Source: Candidatus Butyricicoccus avistercoris (GTDB lineage Bacteria; Bacillota; Clostridia; Oscillospirales; Butyricicoccaceae). Taken from it: 64,000 nt of DNA. The stretch covers positions 1 through 64,000 of the forward strand of contig DXIE01000008.1 of NCBI GenBank assembly GCA_019113005.1, read 5' to 3'. Position 1 is the stretch's first letter. Each line of letters begins with the position of its first letter. The position numbers and the translations under genes were made by a program. Below are positions 10,532-19,257 of this stretch, one piece after another. The notes beneath the pieces are model-generated. The model was not told the DNA's origin. It saw only the letters and a list, made by a program, of their open reading frames with translations, and made no database searches.

Positions 10532-11278
10532 ATGGGATTACTAGCGATTTTAAAAGGAGAGCAACCTGGGTTAATTGCCACATTGCTTAATTATAAAAAT
10601 GTGGGGCAGTTTGGCGAATATATGACCGAATATGCACTTAAAAACAATAATTTAAAAGGTGAATATATCGTTTTAAAAAATGCATATGTTCCGCTTAAGA
10701 ATAAAAGTACAGAAATAGATTTGCTTATGATACATGAAAAGGGTATATTTGTATTTGAAAGCAAAAATTATAGTGGTTGGATATTTGGCAAAGCTGATGA
10801 CAGAAATTGGGTTCAAAGAATGGCAAATGGAAGTAAACATGTGTTTTACAATCCTATAAAACAAAATAATACTCATATAATGGCACTTGCTGATTATTTA
10901 TCATTGCCTAGTGATGCATTTACTTCGTATATTGTATTTTCTGAGCGTTGCAGACTTAAAAAAGTTCCTAAAAGTACACAAGAAATAGTTATTTTACAAA
11001 GAAATAAAATGCTTAAAAATCTTAGAAAAGAACTAAAAAAACGTGAAGTTATATATACAAAAGAACAAATAAAAGAATTTGAAATGAAATTAAAACCGCT
11101 TACAAATGTTTCTGATGAAGTAAAAAAACAACATATAGAAGATATAAAACAAAAACATGATAGTGATATATGCCCATTTTGTGGTAAAAAACTTATAAAA
11201 AGAACTGGTAAATATGGGCAGTTTATGGGTTGCACAGGTTATCCAAAATGTAAATATACAAGACAAATTGACAAATAA
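10532..11278 (+). CDS. NERD domain protein with C-terminal topoisomerase-type zinc finger
   Basis: EIDLLMIHEKGIFVFESKNYSGWIFG NERD core; CPFCGKKLIKRTGKYGQFMGCTGYPKCKYT C4 finger. Confidence 0.88.
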   Translation: MGLLAILKGEQPGLIATLLNYKNVGQFGEYMTEYALKNNNLKGEYIVLKNAYVPLKNKSTEIDLLMIHEKGIFVFESKNYSGWIFGKADDRNWVQRMANGSKHVFYNPIKQNNTHIMALADYLSLPSDAFTSYIVFSERCRLKKVPKSTQEIVILQRNKMLKNLRKELKKREVIYTKEQIKEFEMKLKPLTNVSDEVKKQHIEDIKQKHDSDICPFCGKKLIKRTGKYGQFMGCTGYPKCKYTRQIDK

Positions 11279-11323
11279 TAAAATAAGAATATAAATGTAA
11301 AATGACTCATAAAATAATTATGG

Positions 11324-11809
11324 GTGATGCAAATGCAATTTATAAAACGCTTTAAGCCATATATAATCGCAGTATTAATAGTAGAAGCTGTTGGTGCAAT
11401 TTCTAGCTGGCTTACAAAAGCGGGAGTGGATAGATATATAGAAACAGTTGTAAAACCGCCACTTACACCGCCAAGTTTTATATTTCCTATTGTATGGGGA
11501 ATTTTATTTGCTCTTATGGGTATAAGTGTAGCTAGAATTTGGTTAAAACCTCAGTCTGATGACCGCACAAAAAGCTTAATTATTTTTGCTGTTCAGCTTG
11601 CTGTAAATGTTATTTGGACTCTTGTTTTCTTTAATTTGCAGACATTTGGCATAGCTTTTATAATTATTTTATTGCTTTTAGCACTTATTTTGCTTATGAT
11701 ATTGTCATTTAGCAAACTCGATAAACTTGCTGCAAAACTTCAAATACCATATTTTCTTTGGGTGTTGTTTGCAGCATATCTAAATATTTCTATATTTTTG
11801 TTAAATTAA
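11324..11809 (+). CDS. TspO/MBR family protein
   Basis: 161 aa, five TM-like segments, KPPLTPPSFIFPIVWGILFALMGIS motif. Confidence 0.88.
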   Translation: MMQMQFIKRFKPYIIAVLIVEAVGAISSWLTKAGVDRYIETVVKPPLTPPSFIFPIVWGILFALMGISVARIWLKPQSDDRTKSLIIFAVQLAVNVIWTLVFFNLQTFGIAFIIILLLLALILLMILSFSKLDKLAAKLQIPYFLWVLFAAYLNISIFLLN

Positions 11810-11913
11810 AAAAGTATCTTTTATGGTATAATAGTTTCAAAAAAGCTGTTATGCCTTTTATTTTTTGTGTTATACTTAGATTATTAAAGATAGTGTTTTA
11901 GGACGGTGTAAGA

Positions 11914-13161
11914 ATGTATAAAAAAATCACACTTCCAAATGGAGTAAGAGTAGTCACTGAAAAGGTAGACTATGTTCGTTCAGCATCTATTGGAATTTGG
12001 GTGGGAAATGGTAGCAGACATGAGCCAAAAGAGATAGGCGGAATTTCTCATTTTATAGAGCATATGATATTTAAAGGAACAGAAACTCGCTCTGCACAGG
12101 ATATTGCAGTTCAAATGGACGCACTTGGTGGGCAGTTTAATGCCTTTACAACTAAAGAATGTACATGCTATTATATGAAGGTTTTAAATACCCATATAAA
12201 AGAGGGTATAGAAATCTTAGCGGATATGTTTTTAAATTCTAAATTTTCACAGGAAGATATAAATCTTGAACGTGGGGTTGTATTTGAAGAAATAGATATG
12301 TATGAGGATAGCCCTGAAGATTTAGCAACAGAAAAGCTTTTTGAGAATTGTTATGAAGATAGCTCGCTTGGAAGTCCTGTTCTTGGAACAAAAGAAACAC
12401 TATCTAAAATGACAACTGATATACTTCATGATTATATGAAAAGCTCATACCGCCCAGAAGATACTGTTATTGCTATTTCTGGTATGTTTAAACAAGATGA
12501 TTTAGATTTTATTTGTGATTTGTTTTCTCATATGACTGGAAAAGGCAAAAACCAAATTACACAGGCGATATATATACCAAAATCAAGAGTTTATAAAAAA
12601 GATATAGAGCAAAATCATATATGTATAGGTTTTAAAAGTGTATCTATATCCTCAGATGAAAGATATGTTATGCAAATTTTATCATCTATGCTTGGTGGTG
12701 GTATGTCATCAAGACTTTTCCAAACTGTAAGAGAGAAAAACGGACTATGTTATTGTATATATTCATTTAATGCAAGTCATATTGATACAGGAATGCTTTC
12801 TATTTATACTGCACTTGGTAAAGAAACCGAGGAAAAAGCAATAAAGCTAATTAAAAATGTTATAGATGATTTTGCACAAAATGGCATAACACAAGATGAG
12901 CTTTTAAGATGTAGAGAACAGCTTAAATCAAATGTGCTTATGGGACTTGAAAATACAAGTGCTAGAATGCATCAAATAGGTAAGGGAGAACTATATTTTG
13001 GCAGACAAATCGAAATAGATGAGATTATACAGAAATATGATGCAGTAACAACCGAAGATGTTTTGAAATTAGCTAGAAATGTTTTAGATTTTAATAATGT
13101 TGCGATAAGTGCAGTTGGGCAGGTGTCAAGTGAAGATTATTATCTTTCTTTGCTTAAATAA
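11914..13161 (+). CDS. M16 family zinc peptidase (processing-protease-like)
   Basis: 415 aa; HFIEHMIFKGT (HxxEH) Zn motif. Confidence 0.93.
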   Translation: MYKKITLPNGVRVVTEKVDYVRSASIGIWVGNGSRHEPKEIGGISHFIEHMIFKGTETRSAQDIAVQMDALGGQFNAFTTKECTCYYMKVLNTHIKEGIEILADMFLNSKFSQEDINLERGVVFEEIDMYEDSPEDLATEKLFENCYEDSSLGSPVLGTKETLSKMTTDILHDYMKSSYRPEDTVIAISGMFKQDDLDFICDLFSHMTGKGKNQITQAIYIPKSRVYKKDIEQNHICIGFKSVSISSDERYVMQILSSMLGGGMSSRLFQTVREKNGLCYCIYSFNASHIDTGMLSIYTALGKETEEKAIKLIKNVIDDFAQNGITQDELLRCREQLKSNVLMGLENTSARMHQIGKGELYFGRQIEIDEIIQKYDAVTTEDVLKLARNVLDFNNVAISAVGQVSSEDYYLSLLK

Positions 13162-13189
13162 AAAAATAGTCATTTTTTGCATAAATATG

Positions 13190-13218
13190 TTGACAGCGTA
13201 AAAACTGTGTGATATCAT
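13190..13218 (+). promoter_or_regulatory. Promoter of tRNA-Arg copy 1
   Basis: TTGACA - 17 nt - TATCAT. Confidence 0.7.
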
Positions 13219-13246
13219 ATATTGGCAGTCAACAATGATGCAAAAT

Positions 13247-13323
13247 GCGCCGATAGCTCAGCTGGATAGAGTGTTTGGCTACGAACCAAAAGGTCGGGGG
13301 TTCGAATCCCTTTCGGCGTACCA
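13247..13323 (+). tRNA. tRNA-Arg (ACG), copy 1
   Basis: 77 nt, acceptor GCGCCGA/TCGGCGT, anticodon arm TTTGG-CTACGAA-CCAAA, GGTTCGAATCC T-arm, encoded CCA. Confidence 0.95.
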
Positions 13324-13329
13324 AATTAT

Positions 13330-13356
13330 ACCGAACTTTCTTTTAGAAAGTTCGGT
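13330..13356 (+). terminator. Intrinsic terminator after tRNA-Arg copy 1
   Basis: ACCGAACTTTC-tttta-GAAAGTTCGGT followed by T tract. Confidence 0.85.
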
Positions 13357-13487
13357 TTTTTATATTCTAAAAAGATTGCAGTCAGTTTATTATATATTTT
13401 ATCTAATTTTAAGGTACTTGTTTTTTAAATACCATATATGTTAAAATCCAAGTATCATATACATGTTTTTTGATAGGGGGAGTCATT

Positions 13488-15032
13488 ATGAAAAAGTTAG
13501 CATCAATATTATTAGTTGCCGTTTTATGTCAAAATATTAATGCTGGTGCAGTGCAAACTGAATTATATAGACAAAGTGGCAGCACAAACATAGATAAAAT
13601 GAGTCAAAAAGAAATTATAGAAATACTGGAAGATAATCCATTAACTTTACCAGACAATGTATTTGATTCTAAACCATCTTGCACAGCACCTTACCAAACT
13701 GGAGTTGTCAAAGATGTAGTTTTGCAGTCAGCAGCTAATAGATTAAGTGCATTAAGACAAATTGCAGGTTTACCAGATGTAGTTTTAGATGATAATTTAT
13801 CTAAACAAGCACAATATGGTGCTGTTATTATAGGAGCTATGGGAAAGTTAAGTCATACACCAGAAAAACCAGCAGATATGGAAGAAAATTTTTATAGACA
13901 GGCGTATGAGGCAACATCTAGCAGTAATCTTTCTGCTGGTTATTCAATTACAAAAGCGGTAGATGCCTTTATGGACGATAGCGATACAAGAAATATTGAC
14001 AGATTGGGACATCGTCGTTGGCAACTTAATCCAAGAATGGGTAAAGTGGGCTTTGGTTATGCAGAGAGCAATACTAAGTATCGTTATTATGTGTCAGAAA
14101 AGGTGTTTGATAAAAGTGCAAATGTAACATCTTATGATTTTATTGGTTGGCCTTCATCTGGAAATTTTCCATCTGAGCTATTTCAAGGAAACACTGCATG
14201 GAGTGTTACTTTAAATCCTGATAAATATATGAAACCTTCGGCTTATCAAGTCAAAGTCACTATCACAAGAGAAAGTGACAACAAAAAATGGATATTAACA
14301 AATGAAAATAATGATGTTAGCGGGTCATTCTTTAATGTAGAAACAAGTAACTATGGTGTAAATAACTGTATTATCTTTAGACCTCAAGGCATAGATAAGT
14401 ATGAAGGCACATATATAGTAGAAATTAACGGTTTACGCACAGCTAGTGGTCAGCAAGTTGATGATTTTACATACAAAGTGGACTTTTTTGATATAGAGAA
14501 ATCAGAACAAGGTAATTCAAATGAGAAATTTATTGATGTTTTACCAAATTCGTATTATTTTGATGCTGTAAACTGGGCAGTTAAACAGAGTATAACAACT
14601 GGCACATCATCAAACACATTTTCACCTAATGATACTTGCACAACTGGACAAATTATCACATTTTTATGGAGAGCACAAGGTTCACCTATGCCAAGTATTC
14701 AAAATCCATTTTCTGATGTTAAAACCAGTGATTATTATTACAATGCAGCCATTTGGGCATATCAAAATGGTTTGATTGATGGTAAAACATTCAATGGAAA
14801 TACACCATGTACAAGAAGCCAGACAGTAACATATTTATGGAAATTATCAGGAAAACCTTTGTCAGGTGAAGTTAATTTCAATGATGTTCCTGAAAATGCG
14901 GATTATGCTGAGGCTGTTTCATGGGCAGTTGATGCAGGTATTACCAGTGGTACAAGTGAAACCACTTTTAGTCCTGACAATATATGCAATCGTGCGAACA
15001 TTGTAACATTTTTATATAGAAAATTTCTATAA
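13488..15032 (+). CDS. Secreted CAP (SCP/PR1)-domain protein with C-terminal SLH domains
   Basis: Signal peptide MKKLASILLVAVLC (start refined to ATG 13488); CAP-like region; three SLH-type repeats. Confidence 0.8.
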   Translation: MKKLASILLVAVLCQNINAGAVQTELYRQSGSTNIDKMSQKEIIEILEDNPLTLPDNVFDSKPSCTAPYQTGVVKDVVLQSAANRLSALRQIAGLPDVVLDDNLSKQAQYGAVIIGAMGKLSHTPEKPADMEENFYRQAYEATSSSNLSAGYSITKAVDAFMDDSDTRNIDRLGHRRWQLNPRMGKVGFGYAESNTKYRYYVSEKVFDKSANVTSYDFIGWPSSGNFPSELFQGNTAWSVTLNPDKYMKPSAYQVKVTITRESDNKKWILTNENNDVSGSFFNVETSNYGVNNCIIFRPQGIDKYEGTYIVEINGLRTASGQQVDDFTYKVDFFDIEKSEQGNSNEKFIDVLPNSYYFDAVNWAVKQSITTGTSSNTFSPNDTCTTGQIITFLWRAQGSPMPSIQNPFSDVKTSDYYYNAAIWAYQNGLIDGKTFNGNTPCTRSQTVTYLWKLSGKPLSGEVNFNDVPENADYAEAVSWAVDAGITSGTSETTFSPDNICNRANIVTFLYRKFL

Positions 15033-15045
15033 ATAAAAAAAGCTA

Positions 15046-15074
15046 TTGACATTATATTATTTGTGTGCTATCAT
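15046..15074 (+). promoter_or_regulatory. Promoter of tRNA-Arg copy 2
   Basis: TTGACA - 17 nt - TATCAT. Confidence 0.7.
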
Positions 15075-15103
15075 GTATAAGCTATTAATTGATATGCACA
15101 AAT

Positions 15104-15180
15104 GCGCCGATAGCTCAGCTGGATAGAGTGTTTGGCTACGAACCAAAAGGTCGGGGGTTCGAATCCCTTTCGGCGTACCA
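15104..15180 (+). tRNA. tRNA-Arg (ACG), copy 2
   Basis: 77 nt identical to the copies at 13247 and 17309. Confidence 0.95.
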
Positions 15181-15210
15181 GAAAACGTACTGTTTAGTCA
15201 GTGCGTTTTC
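15181..15210 (+). terminator. Intrinsic terminator after tRNA-Arg copy 2
   Basis: GAAAACGtACTG-tttagt-CAGTgCGTTTTC then T tract. Confidence 0.8.
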
Positions 15211-15228
15211 TTTTTTATGCATAAAACT

Positions 15229-15260
15229 AACAGCCAGAGCTTTTAAATACTCTGGCTGTT
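15229..15260 (-). terminator. Intrinsic terminator for WG/SLH gene (likely bidirectional)
   Basis: AACAGCCAGAG...CTCTGGCTGTT. Confidence 0.8.
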
Positions 15261-15266
15261 TTTGTA

Positions 15267-17129
15267 TTATTTTATAGCATTATATAGTCTTAAAGCAGTT
15301 ATATATGCCTGCTGACGTGTATATGTTCCATTAGGTGAGAAGGTGGTATCAGATGTACCTTTCATTACATTTAATGCATTTACATAATTTACAGCTTCAA
15401 CAGCATATGACTGAATAGAGCCTTTATCTGCAAAATTAGTAGAAGATGTGTCAATATCAGTTTTACCCATATACTTTCCGATACGCATTAAAAGTGCTGC
15501 GGCTTCTTGTCTTGTAATGCTTGCATATGGGTCAAAAGTTCCATTTCCACGACCATTTATAATACCAAGTGCATTAGCGGCTATAACATCACTACTTGTT
15601 GTATCTGTGAAAGGATAAGCTGTTAAAAGCTCATTTATAGTCTTGCCTGTTTCTTCCTTAACAAGTGTATCGATATCTTTACCGCTTGCTTGCTCAAGAA
15701 GTGTAACAACAAGAGCTGCAAAATCACCACGGTCTATATTAATTTTATATTGATTTTGCAGATATACTGGCACTAAATCATTTTTAATAGCCTGTGATAC
15801 TTCTTCATATGCCCAAGAGTCCATTTCAGATTCTTTAGGTAAATCTGGAGTAAATTTGGTTGAAGCAAAACCATATAGATTATTTTCTTCTATAATTATT
15901 GTGTCAGAAGGTGTTACCTGTATTGTATAAGCAGATTCATCACCTTTAAAGTAGCTGTTCTGGCTTATTTTATCAGAACCAGTTATTTCATTGCCATAGC
16001 GGTCAATACAGAAAGCACGGCCATTTTTTATAGCAACGCAACGACCACTGCCATAACCACTAAGCTCATCATATTCAAATGGTACAACTACATTATTGTT
16101 TGTATCAATTACACCGAATTTACCATTTTTCTGAGCAACAGCAAGACCTTCATTGAATGCTCTTAGAACTTCATACTCAAAAGGAATTACGGTTTTACCT
16201 GTTTTATCTATGCCACCCCAAACATAGTTTGTATTTTTTACAGATGCTATACCATCATTAAACACTTGATATGTGGTGTTAAGACCTCTTACATAAAAAT
16301 CATAATAATTATGAGGTATTACCATATTACCTGATTTATTAATAAATCCCCATTTTCCGTCCCAATCTTTTATTGGTGCTAGTCCTTGATTAAATGGACG
16401 CACATCATATGAATCATAGCTTAAAAATAGGTTGCCGTTTTCATCTAAAAAACCAGTTTCACTGGAAGCTGAACCAAAAGCAGCAAATACACCTTCGTTG
16501 AATGTATAAGCACATTGCATATGGTAACTGTCAGCGTTTGGGTCTTTGTTGATATTTGCATAATTTCCGTTTCTATCAAAAATCATACCGCTTCCATAAT
16601 CGTTGAAAGCAATGTTAAGCATATTTATATAACCATTATGACATAAGGCATCTGAATATATATCATCTAGTGAATATGTATATATAGGTAATATTACTTG
16701 CTCTGATGTTCCATTGATTTCATAATTATAATCATAAGTTAATAGTTTAGCATTATTATTTTTATCTATGACATACCAATAATAATTATCTTCATATACA
16801 TCAGGATTGTTTTGATATTCGCTCGGTAGATGTGAAGTTCCATATTTAGCTACAACAGCAACCCCTTCGCTAAATGGGAAGGCATAGTCATATTCAAATG
16901 GAATAATGGTTTTTCCTGTTTCGTCGATATACCCCCATTTGTCATTTTGCTTTACAGCTGCTAACCCCTCACTAAAATAGCTTGCATCTTGATATTTTGG
17001 CTCAATCATAACAGAGTATGATAGCTCTGAAGCTGCGGCAGGAGTAATAGAAGGAGCAACTGCACCATATGACAAGCCAAAGGCAAGCATAAAGGAAATT
17101 GCTCTTTTGATATTTTTACTAAATTTCAT
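15267..17129 (-). CDS. Secreted WG-repeat protein with C-terminal SLH domains
   Basis: Signal peptide; repeated KWGYIDETGKTIIPFEYD units; SLH-like C-terminus (FTDTTSSDVIAANALGIINGRGNGTFDPYASITRQEAAALLMR). Confidence 0.85.
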   Translation of the reverse strand: MKFSKNIKRAISFMLAFGLSYGAVAPSITPAAASELSYSVMIEPKYQDASYFSEGLAAVKQNDKWGYIDETGKTIIPFEYDYAFPFSEGVAVVAKYGTSHLPSEYQNNPDVYEDNYYWYVIDKNNNAKLLTYDYNYEINGTSEQVILPIYTYSLDDIYSDALCHNGYINMLNIAFNDYGSGMIFDRNGNYANINKDPNADSYHMQCAYTFNEGVFAAFGSASSETGFLDENGNLFLSYDSYDVRPFNQGLAPIKDWDGKWGFINKSGNMVIPHNYYDFYVRGLNTTYQVFNDGIASVKNTNYVWGGIDKTGKTVIPFEYEVLRAFNEGLAVAQKNGKFGVIDTNNNVVVPFEYDELSGYGSGRCVAIKNGRAFCIDRYGNEITGSDKISQNSYFKGDESAYTIQVTPSDTIIIEENNLYGFASTKFTPDLPKESEMDSWAYEEVSQAIKNDLVPVYLQNQYKINIDRGDFAALVVTLLEQASGKDIDTLVKEETGKTINELLTAYPFTDTTSSDVIAANALGIINGRGNGTFDPYASITRQEAAALLMRIGKYMGKTDIDTSSTNFADKGSIQSYAVEAVNYVNALNVMKGTSDTTFSPNGTYTRQQAYITALRLYNAIK

Positions 17130-17246
17130 ATAAAAACCACCCTTTCGTATGTAGAAATTACATATAAATTATACCAGTTATAGTAATATTATTCAATGAT
17201 AAAATAATAAATATCAAAAAAATAATAAAAATCTAAGAAATTTTTC

Positions 17247-17276
17247 TTGACTTTATATTATTATATGTGATATTAT
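17247..17276 (+). promoter_or_regulatory. Promoter of tRNA-Arg copy 3
   Basis: TTGACT - 18 nt - TATTAT. Confidence 0.6.
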
Positions 17277-17308
17277 ATACAAGCGGTCAATCGACAGCAA
17301 CAACAAAT

Positions 17309-17385
17309 GCGCCGATAGCTCAGCTGGATAGAGTGTTTGGCTACGAACCAAAAGGTCGGGGGTTCGAATCCCTTTCGGCGTACCA
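17309..17385 (+). tRNA. tRNA-Arg (ACG), copy 3
   Basis: 77 nt identical to copies 1 and 2. Confidence 0.95.
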
Positions 17386-17386
17386 G

Positions 17387-17421
17387 AAAATCTGAATCTT
17401 CATTTTGAGGGTTCAGATTTT
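17387..17421 (+). terminator. Intrinsic terminator after tRNA-Arg copy 3
   Basis: AAAATCTGAA...TTCAGATTTT followed by T-rich tract. Confidence 0.75.
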
Positions 17422-17450
17422 TTGTTTTTTATATACCGAGGTGATATAAT

Positions 17451-18137
17451 TTGAAAAAGAAAATATTAATTATAATATCATGTATTATTATAGCTTTGGG
17501 TGTCGGATTTGGAATTTATGTGTCTGATTATTATCATGCTGATGAAACTGCACTTGCAGTTTTAAAAGAGCAAGGAGTCACAACTGAGGATAATTTAACT
17601 ATTTTAACACCAGAAAATCAGTCTGATACAGCTATAATTTTTTATGCGGGTGCAAAAGTAGAACCAGAGTCATATTTACCTATTTTAGATAAACTGAGAG
17701 ATAAAGGTTTTATGTGTGTTTTAGTTCATATGCCTTTTAATCTGGCGGTTTTAGATGCTAATGAAGCAGAAAATGTAATAGAAAAATTTGAGCAAATAGA
17801 GCATTGGTATATAGCAGGTCATTCAATGGGTGGTGCAATGGCGTCAAATTTTGCATCAAAGAATAAAGATAAGATAGATGGGTTAATACTGCTTGGTGCA
17901 TATATCTATGGTGATTATTCAGATGAGGATACACTTACTGTTTATGGCTCGTTAAATAGCTCGGTTGAGGAAAATATAGATTATACACAAAATATAGTTG
18001 TAATTGAAGGCGGTGGTCACGCTGAATTTGGAAACTATGGCGAGCAAGACAGTTATCAAAAGGCTACAATTTCAGCAGATGAACAGCAAAATCAAACTGT
18101 AAACGCAATATATGAGTTTATAAATAGTAGAAAATAA
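17451..18137 (+). CDS. Alpha/beta hydrolase family protein, membrane-anchored or secreted
   Basis: TTG start; N-terminal TM; nucleophile elbow GHSMGGAMA; His near C-terminus (GGGHAEFGNYG). Confidence 0.8.
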   Translation: MKKKILIIISCIIIALGVGFGIYVSDYYHADETALAVLKEQGVTTEDNLTILTPENQSDTAIIFYAGAKVEPESYLPILDKLRDKGFMCVLVHMPFNLAVLDANEAENVIEKFEQIEHWYIAGHSMGGAMASNFASKNKDKIDGLILLGAYIYGDYSDEDTLTVYGSLNSSVEENIDYTQNIVVIEGGGHAEFGNYGEQDSYQKATISADEQQNQTVNAIYEFINSRK

Positions 18138-18203
18138 ACACTTGTAATTTATACTAGAAATAGATATAATAATACTATGTAATTTTATGAGGAGGTACTC
18201 TAA

Positions 18204-18542
18204 ATGGTATTACTTGCAGCTCCAGCAAGTCCACAGACGTATGTAAATCTTTTAGGTAGCATTTTGCCACTTATCTTATTATTTGTTGTATTTTACTTTT
18301 TCCTTATCCGTCCACAGAAAAAGCGTGATAAGGCTGAAAAGGAAATGCGTGATTCTATTAAGGTAGGAGATGAAATCTCTACTATTGGTGGTTTTATTGG
18401 CAAAGTTGTAAGCATTAAAGATGACACTTTAGTTATCGAATCCACTGCTGACCGCACAAAGCTAAAGCTTTATCGTTGGGCAGTTCGTGGCAAGGAAGCT
18501 TCTCCTGCTGATAAGATTGAAGAAAACAAAGAAACAAAATAA
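18204..18542 (+). CDS. yajC: Preprotein translocase subunit YajC
   Basis: 112 aa; TM then FFLIRPQKKRDKAEKEMRDSIKVGDEISTIGGFIGKV. Confidence 0.93.
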   Translation: MVLLAAPASPQTYVNLLGSILPLILLFVVFYFFLIRPQKKRDKAEKEMRDSIKVGDEISTIGGFIGKVVSIKDDTLVIESTADRTKLKLYRWAVRGKEASPADKIEENKETK

Positions 18543-18614
18543 TATTTGGTATACTTCCTTCTGTTAGAGAATAAATTGCTTTAGGTGATTATTTTCACAG
18601 GAGGGGAAATAAAT

Positions 18615-19013
18615 ATGAAAAAACATGAACCAACTTCTGTTGTACAAGTGCTTGCAGTGCCTGTTCTAATCGGTTTTGTTGCTACTCTTATACTTATGGC
18701 GATATGTTCTGTTGTGATATGGCTTGGTAAAATGAGCAGCACTCAAATTTCAACATTATCTCTTATATGCATTGGAATGGGAAGTTTTTTCACTTCTTTG
18801 ATAGCTGCTAGACTTGCTGGACAGAAAAGATTAATGTGGGGATTTATAGCGGGTTTATGCCTTTTCGGGTGTATAGCTTTGCTTAGTCTCGCTTGGCTAG
18901 GACAAACTGTGGATTTTATGCGTGTGTCAATAAATTTTGCAGTGTCCATTGTAACTGCTGTTCTTGGCTCATTGCTCGGTGCGAGCATGAAGCGTAAGAG
19001 ATATAAAAAATGA
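18615..19013 (+). CDS. TIGR04086-like four-TM membrane protein, SCIFF-adjacent
   Basis: Four-TM small protein directly upstream of SCIFF; start refined to ATG 18615 after AGGAGGGG. Confidence 0.7.
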   Translation: MKKHEPTSVVQVLAVPVLIGFVATLILMAICSVVIWLGKMSSTQISTLSLICIGMGSFFTSLIAARLAGQKRLMWGFIAGLCLFGCIALLSLAWLGQTVDFMRVSINFAVSIVTAVLGSLLGASMKRKRYKK

Positions 19014-19029
19014 ATGGAGGAATTGTGCC

Positions 19030-19173
19030 ATGAAACACATCAAGACATTAACTTCTGCAACTCTTAAGCAGACTGCAGCTCATGGTGGTTGTGGTGAGTG
19101 CCAGACTTCTTGCCAGTCCGCTTGTAAGACTTCTTGCACTGTTGCAAACCAAAAGTGTGAGCACAACAAGTAA
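19030..19173 (+). CDS. SCIFF (six cysteines in forty-five) ranthipeptide precursor
   Basis: Manual translation: MKHIKTLTSATLKQTAAHGGCGECQTSCQSACKTSCTVANQKCEHNK; six Cys; RBS GGAGG upstream; absent from ORF track. Confidence 0.95.
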   Translation: MKHIKTLTSATLKQTAAHGGCGECQTSCQSACKTSCTVANQKCEHNK

Positions 19174-19194
19174 TTTTTAAACTTGGACGAAATA

Positions 19195-19224
19195 CTGCGA
19201 GGTGCATAAGCTTGTGCCTCGCAG
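19195..19224 (+). terminator. Hairpin/attenuator between SCIFF precursor and its maturase
   Basis: CTGCGAGGTGCA-taagct-TGTGCCTCGCAG followed by TTTT. Confidence 0.75.
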
Positions 19225-19257
19225 TTTTCTGCGTTTTATAAATAGAAAGGATAAATT

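Noticed and set aside
13235-13444. ORF MMQNAPIAQLDRVFGYEPKGRGFESLSAYQ...
   Set aside because: Its N-terminal part is a translation of the tRNA-Arg gene; a recurrent spurious ORF in this tRNA sequence.
15089-15277. ORF MICTNAPIAQLDRVFGYEPKGRGFESLSAYQ...
   Set aside because: Same artefact over tRNA-Arg copy 2. Sharing of this peptide with 13235-13444 reflects identical tRNA, not a protein family.
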